From assembly GCF_000003815.2 (NCBI RefSeq), contig NC_049989.1, forward strand, positions 20,012,168-20,076,167: a stretch of 64,000 nucleotides of DNA, written 5' to 3'. The notes under the pieces were generated by a model. The model was not told where the DNA came from. It was given only the letters and a program-made list of their open reading frames with translations, and did not search any database. Positions within the stretch are counted from its first letter, which is position 1; each line of letters starts with the position of its first letter. Both the position numbers and the translations under genes were made by a program. The DNA is from Branchiostoma floridae (taxonomy: Eukaryota > Chordata > Leptocardii > Amphioxiformes > Branchiostomatidae). Shown here in pieces: positions 35,301 through 48,299 of the stretch.

Positions 35301-37468
35301 CTGGGTGTAATATATTGGCAAAAAGAGTCTACTCCCCTGCATAATGGCATTGTCACGGGTCAATAATTAGGCTATTTGGCTAATTATTGACTGGTGAATA
35401 AGTCGTCATAACTAAGTTAAACATAAGATTCGGCCTTCTGATTGGTCAATATTGCCTGGCTATATGATAATGTATAGTAAAACTTCATGTAACGGTGATG
35501 ACATATATCCCAACATGAAGTGCACTGCAGGATTTTTCATGTACCAAACTGCTTGCAGTTCTATCCCTTTCTGTCAGGGTGCAAGCACACATATATACAA
35601 TCTAAAAGGTTGGACTGCTTTTTCTACCGACCTGAAATTTGCTACTGATATGCGCGGACAATGAAACAATTTGCGTAGCTGATGACCGAATAGTTTGCAT
35701 ACATGACGTAATAGTTTGCATACATTACGTAACAGTTTGCATACAGTACGTAATGATTTGCATACCTAATGTAATTGGTGTGATGGGCCAGCGAACATTG
35801 AAAGACAAATTAATCTACCCATTATTACGTTTCTTGACAATTTTAGAATTGTCTTTCTCTCATTTTCCGACTTTAGGTCAGATGGCCATTGACAGTCAGA
35901 AGTCTTCGTTCGTCGACTCGGGCAACATGACGACCATGTACGTGCGCATCATGCGCCTCATCTTCCTGAAGCCGCTCCAGGGCTCCGTCGCGCCGCCGCG
36001 CCCGATACAGCTCAGCGTCAAGACGTTCGTTCCCGCGCAGATCTCGCAGGGAGGCATGTTGAGCTTCCCGCAGTTTGAAACCGTCGGGCAGACGATGCAG
36101 CGGGCGCTGGCCTGGCTTAACGCTGCAGGTGTGTGTAGAGTGTAATTGTAGCATGGAAATTCTTATAGTGTTGGTTAATGACATTAAATTTTGTCATTAT
36201 GTGCATAAGTACCTTTACATTACAAGTTGCCCTTCGAAATTTTTGGGATTAGGTGCACTGGTGCACCCAGCTTAACAAATTGGGTGCACCAAAAAACTTT
36301 TGGGTGCACCACTTAAATTTAAGTAGAATGTCAAGAAAACCTAACAAAAAATATAGTTACATGCTATTTAATTCTTAAACAAGTACCATAGCAGACATTA
36401 TTATCTTTCTATCCCTTAGATGTCAAGAATATGATGTATATAGTAAAAGTAAACTTTGATATCTTTACAGACATAAACCTAAGAAAATATTTGGGTGCGC
36501 CCTGTGCACCCACAGAAAATAATTGGGTGCACAGCTCCAATTTTGGGTGCACCTGGGTGCACATGCACCCAGTATTTTGAGCCCTGTGTGCATAAGTACC
36601 TTTACATTACAAGTTGCCCTTCTACACAAGACAACATCAACAATACAATACAAGCTCAACTTACACTAATATATGTGGTTGAATGTAGTGGCCCTGCATC
36701 TTAACAAAGAAGTCCTGAATTTGAATTCCTGGCTGTGTCGCTCACCCAATATGCACGCTACTGGAAACGTTTATTAGGATGGGATGTTAAGCTGTGGTCA
36801 ACTTCTCATGCAGATTGTTGACTGATACAGATTCTCCTTTATTGAAACTACAAATGGGTGGGATTTTGTCAGGACTAATTTTTTCCTTCGTTGCTCATTT
36901 ATTCATTCATTCCTTCATCTGAACAGGTGCTAGCGTCATCTTTGCAGAGACAGTGGGTGGGATTTTGTCAGGATTATTTTTTTTCATTTAGTTGCTCAAT
37001 CATTTATTCATTCCTTCACCTGAACAGGTGCTAGCGTCATCTTTGCAGAGACAGTGGGTGGGATTTTGTCAGGATTATTTTTTTTCATTTAGTTGCTCAA
37101 TCATTTATTCATTCCTTCACCCGAACAGGTGCTAGCGTCATCTTTGCAGAGACAGTGGGTGGGATTTTGTCAGGATTATTTTTTTTCATTTAGGTTCTCA
37201 TTTATTTATTCATTCCTTCATCCCAACAGGTGCTAGCGTCATCTTTGCAGAGACAGTCCCCATCAAGATAATGAGCTCGTGGTCCAACCGACCCCCTGCG
37301 GCTTATGCGGAAGAATCCATGGCGTACGATTCCGCTAACCACGGCGAGATCTACCTGTACATACTGAGGATCTACCTGGACGGAATGTACCAAGAGCCGC
37401 CGCCTCAAATGCTCCCCCCTATGCCCCAAGTGGCACCGTCCAAAGGGGCAGACTGTACCATTCAGTGA
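29357..37468 (+). CDS. Novel protein with four PQFE-type repeats and a Pro/Gly/Gln-rich head
   Basis: I do not recognise this family. Coding exons: 29357-29676, 31213-31395, 32030-32202, 33503-33673, 34548-34730, 35877-36128, 37230-37468 (stop TGA). They total 1521 nt, or 506 residues, with consistent phases. The intron after 34730 uses a GC donor; the rest are GT-AG. Residues 1-72 are low complexity with AGGYPAGAPPP repeats, as in heads of membrane- or phase-associating proteins. Four repeats of about 95-110 residues follow. Each opens with an F/Y-x-P segment, carries [YWF]PQFE or FPQFE, then a helix with a Trp or Met, a V-x-x-E/K strand, an acidic-Ser stretch, and closes with Y-V/L-R-x-(L/I)-R-(L/V/I). 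There is no signal peptide or membrane segment, so it is probably intracellular. Repeats 2 and 4 share a phase-1 intron site after the helix (NPLPG, LNAAG). The function is unknown. Confidence 0.82.
29690..30025. mobile_element. Palindromic MITE family M5 in intron 2
   Basis: Inverted arms of about 60-70 bp carry GTTTAAACTTTGTTCCAACAC. It is homologous to 22115-22395 inside P450-C and starts about 14 bases after the exon donor at 29677. Confidence 0.75.
30083..30290. mobile_element. MITE family M3 (TACTGTA...TACAGTA), copy 1
   Basis: About 200 bp with ends TACTGTAGATGCATTTAAGTT and the inverse GTTTACAGTA. The interior is rich in TTCGCGG / CCGCGAAC blocks. Other copies are at 32905-33098, 33244-33454 and 38649-38852. 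Confidence 0.8.
30547..31212. repeat. Minisatellite that repeats the splice acceptor of the next exon
   Basis: Six copies of a 94-104 bp unit (GGTAACAAGGGTAGACTAGG... CTGCCATCTCTGACTGTC...) each contain TTTATGTCCAG then TGTCCTGG, with acceptor-like positions before 30677, 30777, 30879, 30973, 31068 and 31172. The true exon begins at 31213 with the same bases. A TG-rich microsatellite lies just upstream at 30310-30520. Confidence 0.85.
31472..31790. mobile_element. MITE family M8 (GGGCTC(A/G)AAATAC ends), copy 1
   Basis: Starts GGGCTCAAAATAC and ends near a GGTATTTCAAG block. Internal TGCAGGTA repeats occur in both orientations. It is homologous to 32548-32890. Confidence 0.6.
32548..32890. 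mobile_element. MITE family M8, copy 2
   Basis: Starts AGGGCTCGAAATACT and ends AGGTGGTATTTCGGGCCCT, giving clear inverted termini. The interior repeats CACTGGTGCAGGTA and its complement, and about 340 bp match 31472-31790. Confidence 0.7.
32905..33098. mobile_element. MITE family M3, copy 2
   Basis: 194 bp from TACTGTAAATGCATTTAAG to GCATTTACAGTA, with TTCGCGG-rich arms. It follows the M8 element directly in the intron between exons 32030-32202 and 33503-33673. Confidence 0.85.
33244..33454. mobile_element. MITE family M3, copy 3, opposite orientation
   Basis: About 211 bp, TACTGTAAATGCAGAAAC to AAATGCATTTGCAGTA. Orientation is flipped relative to 32905-33098. It ends about 50 bases before the exon starting at 33503. 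Confidence 0.85.
34745..35290 (-). mobile_element. LINE relic, reverse transcriptase C-terminus
   Basis: A minus-strand frame (35289-34963) encodes the typical C-terminal tail of CR1/Jockey-type reverse transcriptases: VFKCINGLVPTYL, then HNTRQA, and YNTLSADIRHAPTLRQFKAA. It is strongly 5'-truncated. The low-coordinate end is an AATAAATAAAT-type tail near 34750. It lies in the intron after exon 34548-34730 of the four-repeat gene. Confidence 0.8.
36230..36600. mobile_element. Repeat element rich in GGGTGCACC
   Basis: GGGTGCACC and its complement occur many times at both ends, and the right end finishes in TATTTTGAGCCCTG, resembling the M8 terminus. An 11-base phrase AAGTACCTTTA recurs on both sides (about 36207 and 36594), suggesting a duplication on insertion. 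Confidence 0.55.
36917..37229. repeat. 101-bp tandem repeat carrying the acceptor and start of the last exon
   Basis: The block AACAG then GTGCTAGCGTCATCTTTGCA occurs with exon-like starts at 36927, 37028 and 37129, then at the true exon start 37230: an exact 101-bp period. The first 28 exon bases are shared. The decoys then diverge into GGTGGGATTTTGTCAGGA, while the true exon continues CCCCATCAAG. Confidence 0.9.
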
Positions 37469-38648
37469 TAGGTAGCAGTGAAGGTTAGGTAGAACGTTAT
37501 CTCACACAAAAAAGCTGACTAACTGAATCTAACCTCTAAAGAGGCAAACATTTCAGGTAGCACTCAAGACAAGTGTGCCTAAATCTGAATATAAATTGAT
37601 CATGATACAACCATGTATGTGGTTATTGCACGTCTAGATCTTCACATCCATGTAGCCCCTTTATTAATTACCTACACATCTAAAAATCAGACTTTTCAGA
37701 GAATATTTTTTGACTTCAGAAAGTTAACATTTTTTAACATGAGTTTGGACATGAGACTTTTTGAAACAAAATGTAGAAAAGCATCCTAAATGTAAAATGT
37801 TATCTGACCTAAGGAAAGAGAGTGAATTATATTCTACAGGAGTAGAACAAAAAAGTCAGCTTTAAGCAAAAAAGGACCATTTTGCCTTTAAGGTATTTAT
37901 ATAGTTTCTTGTACATTTACTCTACACTTAGAATAGTATTAGATGCAAGCATTCGTAGTCAGAGTGGTTCGATCCCAGCAAGGTCCTCCCAAAGACCATA
38001 AAAGTGGCACATATATATACTGCTTCCTCAGTTTAGCATTGGGGCCGATTGAAATAGCTGATAATGCTTTTAAGAAAAGGGCGTGCAGACCCTCCTAAAT
38101 GCACTGGTGAGATGTAGTTACCCACATGATTTCATTCCATAAAATGGTTCAAGGACACCAGAGTATAGTGACGTACTGTCGTCCTTGGGAAAATTAACTG
38201 GGGAGAAGTCATGAATTATGCAAGAACCTTTTTATTGCTTTTAGTATTTAAGATATAACCTGCTGCAAGCTGCTACATTTTGTACTAGTCAAGGGAACAA
38301 TGTCTTCTTTGTTTCACAACCTTCTTTTAATTCTTCCGTAGACGTTTCGGTGACCATCTGTCACCTTCATCAGTACAGATTGAAACAACTAACGTTCGAA
38401 ACATTGCTACCATGTTGATTTTAATAAAGTTTGAAGTATATACATATACTTGTATTTTATACATGTATAATCATTGTACTAGTCAAGGAGTTGTTGACCT
38501 TAGACACTGGCATTTCGTACATACTTCCATTCCAAATGTTCTCTCTGTTAGCCTATTAGATAAAGATGTATGTCTTAAATGTATACAAACATTGTCTAAT
38601 ACTAGAACTACTGTAACATAAGTATCTATTTAAGACTGTCATGTGTGT
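37469..38648. other. 3' flank of the four-repeat gene
   Basis: AT-rich, probably the 3' UTR and spacer. A possible SINE fragment at about 37970-38180 has GGTTCGATCCCAGC (B-box-like) followed by a short conserved-looking tail. No coding region is recognised. Confidence 0.45.
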
Positions 38649-38852
38649 TACTGTAAATGCATTTAAGTTCGCGGGGATGTAATTTTGCGGTAGAGGGAAA
38701 AATGAATGTTCGCAGTGGTTTTAAGTTCACGATATCACCATGCACTGTAGTCTCTTACTGCCATGGAAAAAATGTTCACGGCAGTTTTAATTTTGCCATG
38801 CAGTGGCCACCGTGAAAACAAAACCACTGCAAACGTTTCTGCAATTTTCAGT
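38649..38852. mobile_element. MITE family M3, copy 4
   Basis: TACTGTAAATGCATTTAAG start with TTCGCGGGGATG, ending CTGCAATTTTCAGT where it runs into the next element. It appears truncated or overwritten at its right end. Confidence 0.75.
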
Positions 38853-39165
38853 CGCACTTCCGTCGACCTTCTTCAGGAGTGATGATTCAGTTACTCTGAT
38901 CACGTGACTTAGAGATATACATAAGGGCACACCAGCCAACACTTAACAGAGACGGGGGCCGATATCGCTTGCCAGGCATTTATGATTCGTTACTTGAGTC
39001 ACGTGTCTCTAAGTCACGTGATCAGAGTAACTGAATCTTCACTCCTGAAGAAGGTCGATGGAAGTGCGACTGAAAATTCGAGGTAAGCTAATTTTGGTGT
39101 TGTAAGACAGTGGAAAATCTTCAATATGTACTACGTCAACACAGATGAGCTTTCATGCTAATATT
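38850..39165. mobile_element. Long-palindrome MITE family M6
   Basis: Arms GTCGACCTTCTTCAGGAGTG and CACTCCTGAAGAAGGTCGAT, with GATCACGTGACTTAGAGA in both arms. It ends in ACACAGATGAGCTTTCAT, as the M5 elements do, so the families are related. Confidence 0.75.
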
Positions 39166-39707
39166 TCTGCAATTACAGTACATTTAACCCTGTGAATTTT
39201 GTAGTTTATTTGCTGTTGTTAAAGTTTTAACCTACCTGTAAAAGTCAACACAATTGAGTGCTGTATCATTTACTGCCATGTTAATTTTCATAAAGTTTGA
39301 AGAATATAGCATGATTACATACATATATTTTATATATGTATACAGTAGAAGCCACTTAATTGCACACCGGATTAACGCACACTTCTGTTAACTGCATGGA
39401 AACCACAAATCCCAAAACAGTGCGGTCCAGCTAGATAACTTCGCATTATTGCACCAGTCGGATAATTGCACGAAAGTCACTGGCAAATAGGCCGTGCAAT
39501 TAAGCGGCTTCTACTGTATATATCTATATCATTGTACCACTAATTGATGTGTTGTACTGAAGGAAAATATATAAAGTTTCTAGATACAGTAGGAAAACTA
39601 TTGGACCAACAGAAATGTCATCTATCAAAATGCTATGCAACATTTACCATTATGTAAGCATGTGAGCTTTTTAATAAGTTGTAAACATCATCTCATTTAG
39701 ATAGTGT

Positions 39708-40175
39708 CAGGGTTCGAAATACACATACTTAGTTAACTTGCAATTTGCATGTATTTTTTTAGATTTGCACATAAAATATTCTGAACTTGCAATATTGCAT
39801 GTTGAAAATACCTGGCCTATAGTAAAAATACTTTGTCTGACGGGGATCGTCACCGGTCATCAGTAGGTGTTATAAATAATCGAATTCGGCTTTGCTGCAA
39901 ACTTACATGCTGATTATGTGGATATCTTTCCAAAATTTAAGTTCTGTCTATATTTTTCTGAGCCGATTTCAGTCCGTCAAAAGGGACGCAATGGGCAAAA
40001 TTCTTATCCGTCCTGAGCAGCAAAATTCCACCAACGGACGGAATGATGGATGCTGGCTAGAACATTGCAGTATGGAGTTGTTGTATTTTGCATGTAAATT
40101 TTTCAAATTGCACGTTAAGTTTTTGCCAACTTGCAATTTTGCATGAAGCAAAAAAAAAAAGTATTTCGAACCCTG
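39708..40175. mobile_element. Inverted-repeat element with CAGGGTTCGAAATAC ends
   Basis: About 468 bp with perfectly inverted termini CAGGGTTCGAAATAC and GTATTTCGAACCCTG, flanked by AGTGT on both sides. The interior repeats TTGCAATTTTGCATG-like words. CAGGG/CCCTG ends are typical of hAT-like elements. Confidence 0.75.
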
Positions 40176-40327
40176 AGTGTGATTATTGTAAGTAGTTTTT
40201 GCTGTCTCAAACTGACTCTGCTGCCACCTCTTTATTACTGTGTTGGTGTTGCCAATAAATAAACTAGAATTTTACACGCTGGAAAATGATGTCCTTAGCA
40301 GTGTTCAATGATTGGAATGGTCCCTAA

Positions 40328-40500
40328 AGGTGGGTTTACACGTGTGTATATATGTAAGTCCATGTGCGGTCAGTATGGAAGCCTTAGCCTCTACCAGGCT
40401 CCACAGGTTGCTGGAAAAATAGTAGAAATTGGACAAATATAGACAGGTAACATGCCACAAGGAGTTAGCTTAGCCAACTAACTGCTCTGGCATGTGTGAA
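40328..40500. mobile_element. Half copy of MITE family M7
   Basis: Matches one arm of 42817-43127 (CACGTGTGTATATATGTAAGTCC..., TAGAAATTGGACAAATATAG, ACATGCCA). The other arm is missing. Confidence 0.7.
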
Positions 40501-40714
40501 ACCACTCTTAACAGTAAAAGCAACAAGTCTTACACAACACCTTGGAAATGTCATGGTCTCTATGGGTGCATGAATTGGCAGAACTGCAGAAGCCATGACG
40601 CACCAGTTTTGAATCGTTCAACCATTCCTTTGGATGCATGGATCGGTCAATTTAAGTTTTAACCAAACCCTTCTATAGCCCTTCTAAACGCCTGATTGCG
40701 TAATTGAGTCAGCG

Positions 40715-40800
40715 TGGCCGACCAGTCTAAGGCACTGGCTGCAGATAGAAATTTGCTTCTGCAGCCGAGGATCGTGGGTTCGAACCCCACGTTACAATTT
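40715..40800 (+). repeat. tRNA-like sequence, probably a SINE head or pseudo-tRNA
   Basis: Has an A box like GTGGCCGACCAGTCTAAGGC and a B box GGGTTCGAACCCC with a five-pair T stem, resembling class II (Leu/Ser) tRNAs, followed by a T run. The seven-base acceptor stem does not pair and the middle forms an eight-pair stem instead of an anticodon arm, so a functional tRNA is unlikely. Confidence 0.55.
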
Positions 40801-41567
40801 TTTTGACAATTCTCTCACAGACTAATTCAGTAATTTGATGTTGAAATACTCTTTTTTCATGTGATTTTGTTTAACATCCAGGCTTTTTCCAAAATACGCA
40901 CCGGCCAGCTTTTTTCAGCTTTCTTGTTTCAACAATTTGTAGTACCTGTTCTCGATGCACAGTGCTAGAGAGAAAAAAGAGGCTGGACAATATAACTGAG
41001 GTACAACGTAATTTATCTACAACCTTTTAATACAAGGGAAAATTGCTACATCGACATTGTCTGAAGTAACTTTCCAGCAACCATTCAAATTACAGAGAAA
41101 AACCCAAAAGGAAATTTTACAATTCTGACAAAAAAATGTCCTTAACTTTTAACATTGATTGTACAGTTTACCCCCCAAGGCACATGGAGTCATGATAAAC
41201 AACAACAATCACCTAACTATGTAGACAACTCCAATAGGACACCAAGTATTAAACAATTCAACATACAAGCATAACATTGGTCACTTTAAAACTGGAAATG
41301 CTCTTTGAAATTACCATGGCACAAGTTATGCTAAATGTGGAATAGATTTTTACCTCATTTGGTTTGTACAAGACGTTTTTCTTCATATATAAGTCTAAAT
41401 TGTCACTACAGACAAGTTTGACTTAGATGTACATGTACATAGAAAGAGGACTAACTGACCAAATAGTAAATGCAGGGTTTACAAAGACAGCTTTAATTCT
41501 TTTACGTCGATAAAGTCTTTGAAAATATCTAATTTGAATCAATTTCAAGCTAGTACTAGCATAGTGC

Positions 41568-41870
41568 AATGGCCGAGTGGGTGGAGCGTTCGCCTTGCAT
41601 TCGGTAGGTCGTGAGTTCCATCCCCGGCCGAGTCATACCAAAGACTTTCAATAATGGTACATGCTGTTTTCTCTGCTTAGCACTCGGCACTAATGGGAAG
41701 GGGTATGGAAGTTAAACACACATCACTGCCAGCGGACCAGCCCCCTGCTGTAGTGGCTTGCACATGTGTGGCCCAAGGGCTACTCAAAATGGAGATGGGT
41801 GCCACCCTAAGCATCTGCACAGATGTAAGGGCAACATTAACTTTTGTAACTAGCATACTTCCAAATTCAA
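41568..41870 (+). mobile_element. tRNA-derived SINE
   Basis: A tRNA-like head (AATGGCCGAGTGGGTGGAGC ... GAGTTCCATCCCC ...) leads into a body with TAATGGTACATGCTG, a GGGAAGGGGTATGGAAGTTA block and TGTGTGGCCCAAGGGCTA. This is the common layout of invertebrate SINEs. Confidence 0.65.
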
Positions 41871-42709
41871 TGTGACCAGTATCAATGCACTCTTTTATAC
41901 TTTCAGTTGTAGAGGCATTTTTTGCATATCCAACCAATCATTCAAAATCTTCCCCTTTAAAAACCATTACTAGACATTATCTAAATTTCTTGTACAGATT
42001 TTCATACATCACAAAACTTGATTAACCAAATCAGAATGCAGCCTTATTCAAGGATAATATACATATTATGCTACAGTTTGTATAACACAATTTACCATGA
42101 TTTCTTTGAATAATACAATTTTATGAAATAGAATTCTGATGCTCAGCAAGACATCATCATACAGTTTAAAAAGGCTGCATATTTTCACAGGAAATACCGT
42201 TTTGTCCTGTAAGGTCATACCAATGCAGGCTTTTGGATGAAAAAGAAATATGTACCAAACTGGGCCTGGCTGGACCCTGGTTTGGTAATGTGATTGTGAC
42301 CTAAGTCTTACTCAAGCAACTGGGTAGGTTGAGGAAACAGACATTTCAGGTAGCGTCCGATATAGCTTCTTTCATCAAAGATGGAATAAAAGCAGTAGTG
42401 TTCAGTCAGTGAATGAATGAATGAATTTATTGCTCAACGATCGCACAAGGTACAATGTATGGCAACTAACAACAACTAATGAAAGGTAATGGATGCTACC
42501 TGAAATTCCATTTGCAAAATCATAATATTATCAATTTTTTTGGTGAATACAGCCAGATTTCACGGGGTTGAAAATATGCAGTCTTTTCAACAACTTGCCT
42601 TTTAAGGCTTTAAAATTGGGTAACATTTGCACAATTCTTTGTTGGCCTCCATAAATACACATTATGTACACAGTTATGGGACTGTACATGTTGGTGTCCG
42701 TCTCTCTTT
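41871..42709. other. Non-coding AT-rich spacer
   Basis: No gene or clear element seen; a short GAATGAATGAATG run lies near 42413. Confidence 0.5.
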
Positions 42710-43150
42710 GCTAATCTCCAAGCAAATCCTGCGGTAGCATAAGATAGTATCAAAAGCTGCCAGAGGAGAGAAGCCGGCCTAGGAGTGTGTTTGACTTTGG
42801 CCAGCTGTACTCCTCAAGGTGGGGTCACACGTGCGTATATATCTAAGTCCGTGTGAGGCGCGCATGGGAGTATTTGCCTCCACCAGGCCCCACAGGTCGT
42901 TGGAAAAATAATAGAAATTGGACAAACGTAAACAGGTAACATGTCAGACGAGTTAGCTGGGTCGCTAACCATAATTCTCGGTCAGCTAACTCATCTGGCA
43001 TGTTATGTATCTATATTTGTTCAATTTGTGCTATTTTTCCCGCGACCTGTGGAGCCTGGAATAGCGTTGTACGCACCTCAAACAGACTTAAATATATACG
43101 CATGTGTGACCCCACCTTTACATAGCTTTGATACTATCTTAAACCACTGG
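42710..43150. mobile_element. MITE M7 nested in a second inverted-repeat element
   Basis: The inner M7 element (42817-43127) has long arms AAGGTGGGGTCACACGTGCG and its inverse ending ACCCCACCTT. Outside it are GCATAAGATAGTATCAAA (42737) and TTTGATACTATCTTA (about 43126), the same inverted pair that bounds the short element at 60759-60877. The outer element was therefore present first. Confidence 0.7.
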
Positions 43151-43296
43151 TAAATCTGCCTGAAGATTATCTCTTTGCTCCTGGTACGGTTTGGTGTGCT
43201 GTTCAGTCTACAGGTGGGGAAGGGGGCTCTGGACCGCTTTCCTATAAAACAAAATAACACACCACATTGTTACAATTTTTGCTAATTACAAACCTT

Positions 43297-43590
43297 AACT
43301 AGAAAGGTAATATTTGCAAGCAAATACAGAATGTTACCTTCACATGTTGTAGTCTAACACTGGCAACTGTTTTGTTCATTCTTATTTGAACACATTTCTA
43401 CATGTAGTGACCCAAGCCCCTCTAGATCTGACATTTACTACATTATGTAACCGAACACCACATGGTGCCTGCTACTTTACAGGTTACTATGGTGACAGCC
43501 GTCTGGTCCAGGTCGGGGACCTTATTTGTGCGGAAAAGAAGAAGAAACAAAGCAAAAACAATATGTTCCCTTCTGTGAAGGTAACATAAT
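43297..43590. mobile_element. MITE family M1, copy 2
   Basis: Nearly identical to 919-1203, with an 8-base difference in the middle (CAACTGTTTTGTTCATTC versus CAAGTTCATTC). High identity implies recent movement. Confidence 0.75.
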
Positions 43591-43724
43591 AACTCTCCCT
43601 AGAATATAGAATTCTATAGCTGACTTCAAAATTTCAAACAAGAAACATGTTTTTAAAAATATGGTACTTTTATGTAACTAACCCTACCTAAATATCTAGT
43701 TGCTCCCAGTCAAAAATGAAGTGC

Positions 43725-44150
43725 CAGGGTTCTCCCCATAATTTTTTAGTATAGTGGAGGGGCTGGCAAAAATTACCCAAACCAACGCGCTGCGCTTTCA
43801 TAAAATGGGTTCATTTTGCAATGACAGAGGGTGTCAAATACTACAATTTATAGTGATTCCTTTGTTGTGAAGTGGCAAAACAACTATTGTTTTGATCATC
43901 GCCAAGTTTTTGCAGACAATGCCCACTGGAAAAGTGATGCCACTTGGCACAAAAGTCTGTGAATTTTCATTAATTTTAGCAAAACTAACCAACAAAATAG
44001 GGAAGAAACCCTGGCCACTAAATTTCAGTAGTATAGTGGAGCTGGGCTAGGAGTATAGTGGAGGGCCTCCGTTATTCCATCAATTGGGGAGGACTCTGAG
44101 TGCACAAGACTGCATATGCTCTGTATATTTTGAGCCCTGGTTGTGATTTT
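43725..44150. repeat. Possible degenerate M8-like element
   Basis: Begins CCAGGGTTCTCCCCAT and ends TTTTGAGCCCTGG, with a GTATAGTGGAG phrase near both ends. The inverted ends suggest a DNA element, but similarity to M8 is limited to the termini. Confidence 0.4.
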
Positions 44151-45339
44151 GTTAAGAAAAAGGACCAGGCAATCACATTATTTATAGTGCTGGGTTTCTG
44201 GTTGTCATGTCCTTCTTGACTATAATTAATTAATAATATGAAGGTTATTCAACAGACTTCACTTAGTCAAGTCAAAAAGGACAGTTACATCGTTGGCGGC
44301 ACTTGGGTTTCTGGTCGCCCTGTCCCCTCATACTCTAACTAAGTGTAACAAAAATCTAAACGGTGCACACACCAATTCTTCCGCGACAGGGGTCCGAGAT
44401 AGTGCGCGACAAAAATGTGACGAAAGGGTCTCGAGGGTCCGTGTTTGAGTTCAAATTTCTCATAATCTGCTGCGAAGTGGCATTTAATACTGGCATGGCT
44501 AAAAAGCGTAAGAAGTGATGTGTTTTTGGTGCAAATTGGTTTTGGGCCCGAGGGTCACTTCCTTGTATTTCTACGCGTTGGAAGTGATTCGCCGTTGACC
44601 CAGATTTCCCGTCCATATGCGGTCTGTGAGCCGTGTTGGTATGCCTCGCGCGTCGGGTTATTGTAAAAATCTCAGTGTTACGATTTTCTTTATTTTTTGC
44701 CTGATTAATCTTAGGTGTATTCTCTTTCCGACAATATCAGTCATTTTCATGACTAAACTATAGGTGATGGGTTTATTTCCACGTCAAAATTCCCCTTTTT
44801 GTGCATACTTTTTTGCGTGAAAAAAACTTTTCTCCCCCCAAAATTATGAAAAGTAGAGAGAGTGAAGAAACTGAAACCCGGCTGTTCTTAAAGCTGGAGT
44901 GATACCCGTCATTCCCATATATGGCTTTTCTGCTTTAGATCTATTTTCTTTAAGAGACGGCCTCTCGACTTGGGGGTGCGCAGCCTCGATTTGAGACCCC
45001 AAATAAACTGGGGTGTGCACCGTAAAGTGACTAAAAGTATATGGTACTATATATTAAAACTAAATCAAAGATACAAAGGAGAAGACAGTTACATCGTTGG
45101 CAGCACTGGGTTTCTGGTCTCCCTGGCCCCTCATACTCTAACTTAGTGTAACAAAAATCTAAAGTGACTAAAAGTATATGGTACTATCTATTAAAACTAA
45201 ATCAAAGATACAAAGGAGAAGACAGTTACATCATTGGCAGCGCTGGGTTTCTGGTCTCCCTGTCCCCTCATACTCTAACTAAGTGTAACAAAAATCTAAA
45301 GTGACTAAAAGTATATGGTACTACATGTATATATTAAAA

Positions 45340-47626
<2,287 letters not shown>

Positions 47627-47824
47627 TTAACTGACTACTGGGTGTTCGTATAGTGGACTGGTGCTGAGATACTCTGCATTCCCAAACAACTGGAAACATT
47701 CGGCAAATGTATCATAACAAAAAAGAACAATTAACATCTTTCCTATCATAATTGAAAAGTATTACCTGACTTGATCAAATAGAATTCAATCTCTACAACT
47801 AGATAAAAACAATAACTCAGGCTT

Positions 47825-48020
47825 TGGCTGTTTTGGTACCGTACCTGTAACCATATGGCAAATGTCTTCCCAAACTTTTATAAAATAAATAAATAAACTT
47901 TTTTTGTTTTCAAACTCAAAGAGAAGGTGGCACAAGTTGGATATGTATCCACCTTGTCTCAGCTTCTCTTTGAAAACAAAACAAAAAGTTTGGGGAGACA
48001 TTTGCCATATGGTACCAAAT
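47825..48020. repeat. Palindromic repeat
   Basis: Arms with CCATATGGCAAATGTCTTCC and AGACATTTGCCATATGG, and with TTCAAACTCAAAGAGAAG and CTTCTCTTTGAAAACA, form a near-complete hairpin. It is probably another MITE. Confidence 0.65.
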
Positions 48021-48299
48021 CAGCCAAATCCTTACTAGTAGTCAGTATCACGTCATGTGATTTGTACAATGATTGTGTAACAAAATGTAAATCAACGGGT
48101 TCCGCAGATCGATCAAATCCGTGGAAAAACACACCTGTTGGGTATTCCGTACAAGGCCATTTGGTTACAGGTGTAAAATGGTTGACAACTTTTCACATGG
48201 GCAAATTGTTTGTCGGCGTAGATCTCGATACAAGTTTTTCAAATTCAAGCCACATTCCCATTTTACTTTACTGAGTCTGTGCAGGCTTACCCATACAAG

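Noticed and set aside
40715-40800. A functional tRNA-Leu or tRNA-Ser gene
   Set aside because: The A and B boxes are good, but the acceptor stem does not pair and the anticodon arm is replaced by an eight-pair stem.
44356-44616. 86-codon minus-strand frame near 44.5 kb
   Set aside because: There is no recognisable domain, no splice context, and it lies between tandem repeat copies.
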